A DNA stretch of 64,000 nucleotides, taken from NCBI GenBank assembly GCA_025408425.1, contig JANXYX010000019.1, positions 62,001-126,000 on the forward strand. The letters are read 5' to 3'. The position numbers and the translations under genes were made by a program. The notes beneath the pieces were generated by a model. It did not search any database, had not been told where the DNA came from, and saw only the letters and a list, made by a program, of their open reading frames with translations. Positions 62,446 to 64,000 of the stretch are shown piece after piece. The DNA is from Granulicella sp. (GTDB taxonomy: Bacteria; Acidobacteriota; Terriglobia; Terriglobales; Acidobacteriaceae). Within the stretch, counting starts at the first letter, position 1, and every line of letters begins with the position of its first letter.

Positions 62446-62757
62446 ATGGCCAAAGCACAAAGAGACATTTTTGCGGGGCTGATCCGACTGCACGTCTTGC
62501 ACCACGCGAGCCGGGAGCCGATTTACGGCTTGGAGATGATCCAAGAACTCTCCCGGCATGGATACCGATTGGGGCCCGGCACTCTCTATCCGCTCCTCCA
62601 CGGCATGGAAGCTCAGGGCCTTTTGCGTTCAAAAGCGGCCAGCGGAGGTGGAAGGCCCCGCCGTGTCTACACGGCCACCGCTGCAGGCCGTAAAGCTCTC
62701 AAAGAAGGTCACGAGAAGGTCCGCGAACTGTTACGCGAAATGGATGAAGACGAATAG
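62446..62757 (+). CDS. PadR-family transcriptional regulator
   Basis: 103 residues, winged-helix PadR fold: IRLHVLHHASREPIYGLEMIQELSRHGYRLGPGTLYPLLHGMEAQGLL and a wing with GGGRPRRVYTATAAGRKALKEG. It lacks the long C-terminal dimerisation helix pair of larger PadRs, as in the short subfamily. It is 180 bp before the TolC-like gene and probably controls that efflux operon. Confidence 0.93.
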   Translation: MAKAQRDIFAGLIRLHVLHHASREPIYGLEMIQELSRHGYRLGPGTLYPLLHGMEAQGLLRSKAASGGGRPRRVYTATAAGRKALKEGHEKVRELLREMDEDE

Positions 62758-62939
62758 CTGCGTCTCGGCGTCAACTCCAAATCTCGGGTTTAGAGACGCG
62801 TCGCGCATCCGAACATTAATTTGAGCTTAGAGCGTAAGTCTTTGCGCGTTAGATGGGGTGGTTGCATTATTATCGAATTTCGATATACCTTCAATTTGTC
62901 AGCGCCCAAAGGTGTTTCGAGAGAAGGAATTCGTAGCAA

Positions 62940-64000
62940 ATGAGTCTTCTTCGTCTGCGCTCTGCTGTGCCACTCGGTCTATTGCTTCTGCTTCCGCTCC
63001 TGCCTGTGGCGCAGGCGCAGCAGGCGGAGACACTTCTCACGCTCAATTCAGTCGTTGAGGACGCCGCAAAGAACTATCCCGCCATACAAATTTCGCAGGA
63101 GGAGTTGAATGCTGCGGGGGCACGAATCCAACTGGCGCGCACCGCTTATCTGCCTCGTGTCGATGCACTGGCACAATTCAATCGCGGAACTCGAAATAAC
63201 GTGTTCGGCAGTCTGCTGCCTCAGGGCATCATCCCATCGATGTCCGGGCCTGTCATCGGCACCAACAATGGCGGTTCGGTTTGGGGCAGCGCTACTGGTG
63301 TACTCATCAACTGGCAGCCTTTTGATTTTGGAACACGATCCGCGAGCGTTCGTGCAGCGCAGGCAGGACGCGACCGCGCCTTTGCCGCCAACCTTCGAAC
63401 ACAACTCGAAGTGGAGACAGCGTCTGCCGATGCCTACCTATCGGTAATCGCCTCTCTGCAAACGCAGAAAGCAGCCCAAACAGCGGTCGTCAACTGGGAA
63501 ACGCTGAGGCAAAGCATACACGCATTGGCGGCGGCAGAGCTTCGCCCTGGTGCGGATGAATCGCGTGTCAATGCAGAGAAGGCTGCTGCGGCCAACCAAC
63601 TGGCTCTGGCGCAACAGGCAGTGGATTCAAGTCTTGCCACACTGCGGAAGTTCCAGAGCAGTCCTGCGAGGTCTCACGGAACAGATCAAAAACTCCTGAC
63701 CAAAGCCCCAGAGGCGATGGGCAAAGATGCGCCCTTCGCGGCAGATTCAAACCCGCTGATGGCTGAGCGTAAGGCTACGACCGCAGAGAATGAAGCGGAG
63801 CTGAAAGCGCTTGAACGAAGCTGGGCTCCACAGTTCAATCTTGAGGGCTCAGCGTATGCACGTGGCACGGGGGCCGAGACAAACGGGCAACGTCTCTCCG
63901 GCGCTAACGGGATGGCCCCCACTGTCGGCAACTATATTGTGGGCGTGAATATCACTTTCCCCGTGATGGACTTTGCCAGCATCCACGCGAAGGCTTCGAC
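62940..64000 (+). CDS. TolC-family outer-membrane efflux protein (partial, continues past window end)
   Basis: The ATG at 62940 opens a frame that stays open to the window end (353 codons seen). A signal peptide (LGLLLLLPLLPVAQAQQ) is followed by the first TolC helix-strand unit: TLNSVVEDAAKNYPAIQI, AARIQLARTAYLPRVDALAQF-type strand, and WQPFDFGTRSASVRAAQAGRDRAF. The second repeat appears near the end (MAERKATTAENEAELKAL, ITFPVMDF). It forms the outer channel of a tripartite pump whose other parts should follow downstream. Confidence 0.9.
   Translation, partial: MSLLRLRSAVPLGLLLLLPLLPVAQAQQAETLLTLNSVVEDAAKNYPAIQISQEELNAAGARIQLARTAYLPRVDALAQFNRGTRNNVFGSLLPQGIIPSMSGPVIGTNNGGSVWGSATGVLINWQPFDFGTRSASVRAAQAGRDRAFAANLRTQLEVETASADAYLSVIASLQTQKAAQTAVVNWETLRQSIHALAAAELRPGADESRVNAEKAAAANQLALAQQAVDSSLATLRKFQSSPARSHGTDQKLLTKAPEAMGKDAPFAADSNPLMAERKATTAENEAELKALERSWAPQFNLEGSAYARGTGAETNGQRLSGANGMAPTVGNYIVGVNITFPVMDFASIHAKAS

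Overview
The window looks like chromosomal DNA of a soil-type Gram-negative bacterium. Outer-membrane beta-barrels, RND and TolC-type efflux parts, orphan gas-vesicle and FG-GAP/Ig-like surface proteins, and dense families of short intergenic repeats suggest an acidobacterium of the Terriglobia (Granulicella/Edaphobacter/Terriglobus-like). That assignment is inference from gene content and style; there is no rRNA gene to confirm it.

Layout. 1-5.0 kb: a minus-strand efflux operon (RND permease, adaptor, ABC ATPase running off the left edge). 5.3-11.7 kb: envelope genes (OmpA-like, DUF481, beta-barrel, anchored cytochrome c) and an orphan GvpL/F gene. 11.7-21.4 kb: an aspartase/fumarase-superfamily lyase, class I fumarase, PgsA, a 1.2-kDa-scale giant (about 1,230 residues) FG-GAP/Ig surface protein and glutamate dehydrogenase; two oppositely oriented copies of a ~300-bp repeat lie at 13.2-13.5 and 21.4-21.7 kb. 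21.9-32.1 kb: trpE-trpG, a FecR-like protein, EF-P, acylphosphatase, apt, a YahK-like dehydrogenase, a lactonase cluster and a GH3 glycosidase. 32.1-50.4 kb: mostly minus-strand housekeeping genes (glmM/xseA, a receiver protein, polA, queA, an acyltransferase, a Nat-type ABC exporter, an MFS pump) and, on the plus strand, a potassium-channel-like protein and recG. 50.5-53.6 kb: a second receiver protein, a PhzF protein, a 1-Cys peroxiredoxin with a leader that carries its own terminator, and tRNA-Cys.

53,649-60,827 is a 7.2-kb integrated element. It is bounded by a perfect 63-bp direct repeat made from the 3' part of tRNA-Cys(GCA). It encodes a tyrosine integrase, two excisionase-type HTH proteins, a RepA/KaiC-like AAA ATPase, a serine recombinase, several very small overlapping genes and, at the far end, a membrane protein of the superinfection-immunity family. 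It carries paired ACCCACT repeats near both ends, a 14-bp inverted repeat in AT-rich DNA next to the ATPase, and an iteron-like tandem repeat between divergent small operons. The gene set resembles a phage satellite or other small integrative element and is the best candidate in this window for an undescribed system.

60.8-64.0 kb is a scar zone: an integrase remnant directly behind the right att site, a fragmentary protein, a CopB-type copper ATPase broken by a frameshift and internal deletions, an intact Met-rich small protein, a PadR regulator and the start of a TolC-like outer-membrane factor that runs off the right edge.
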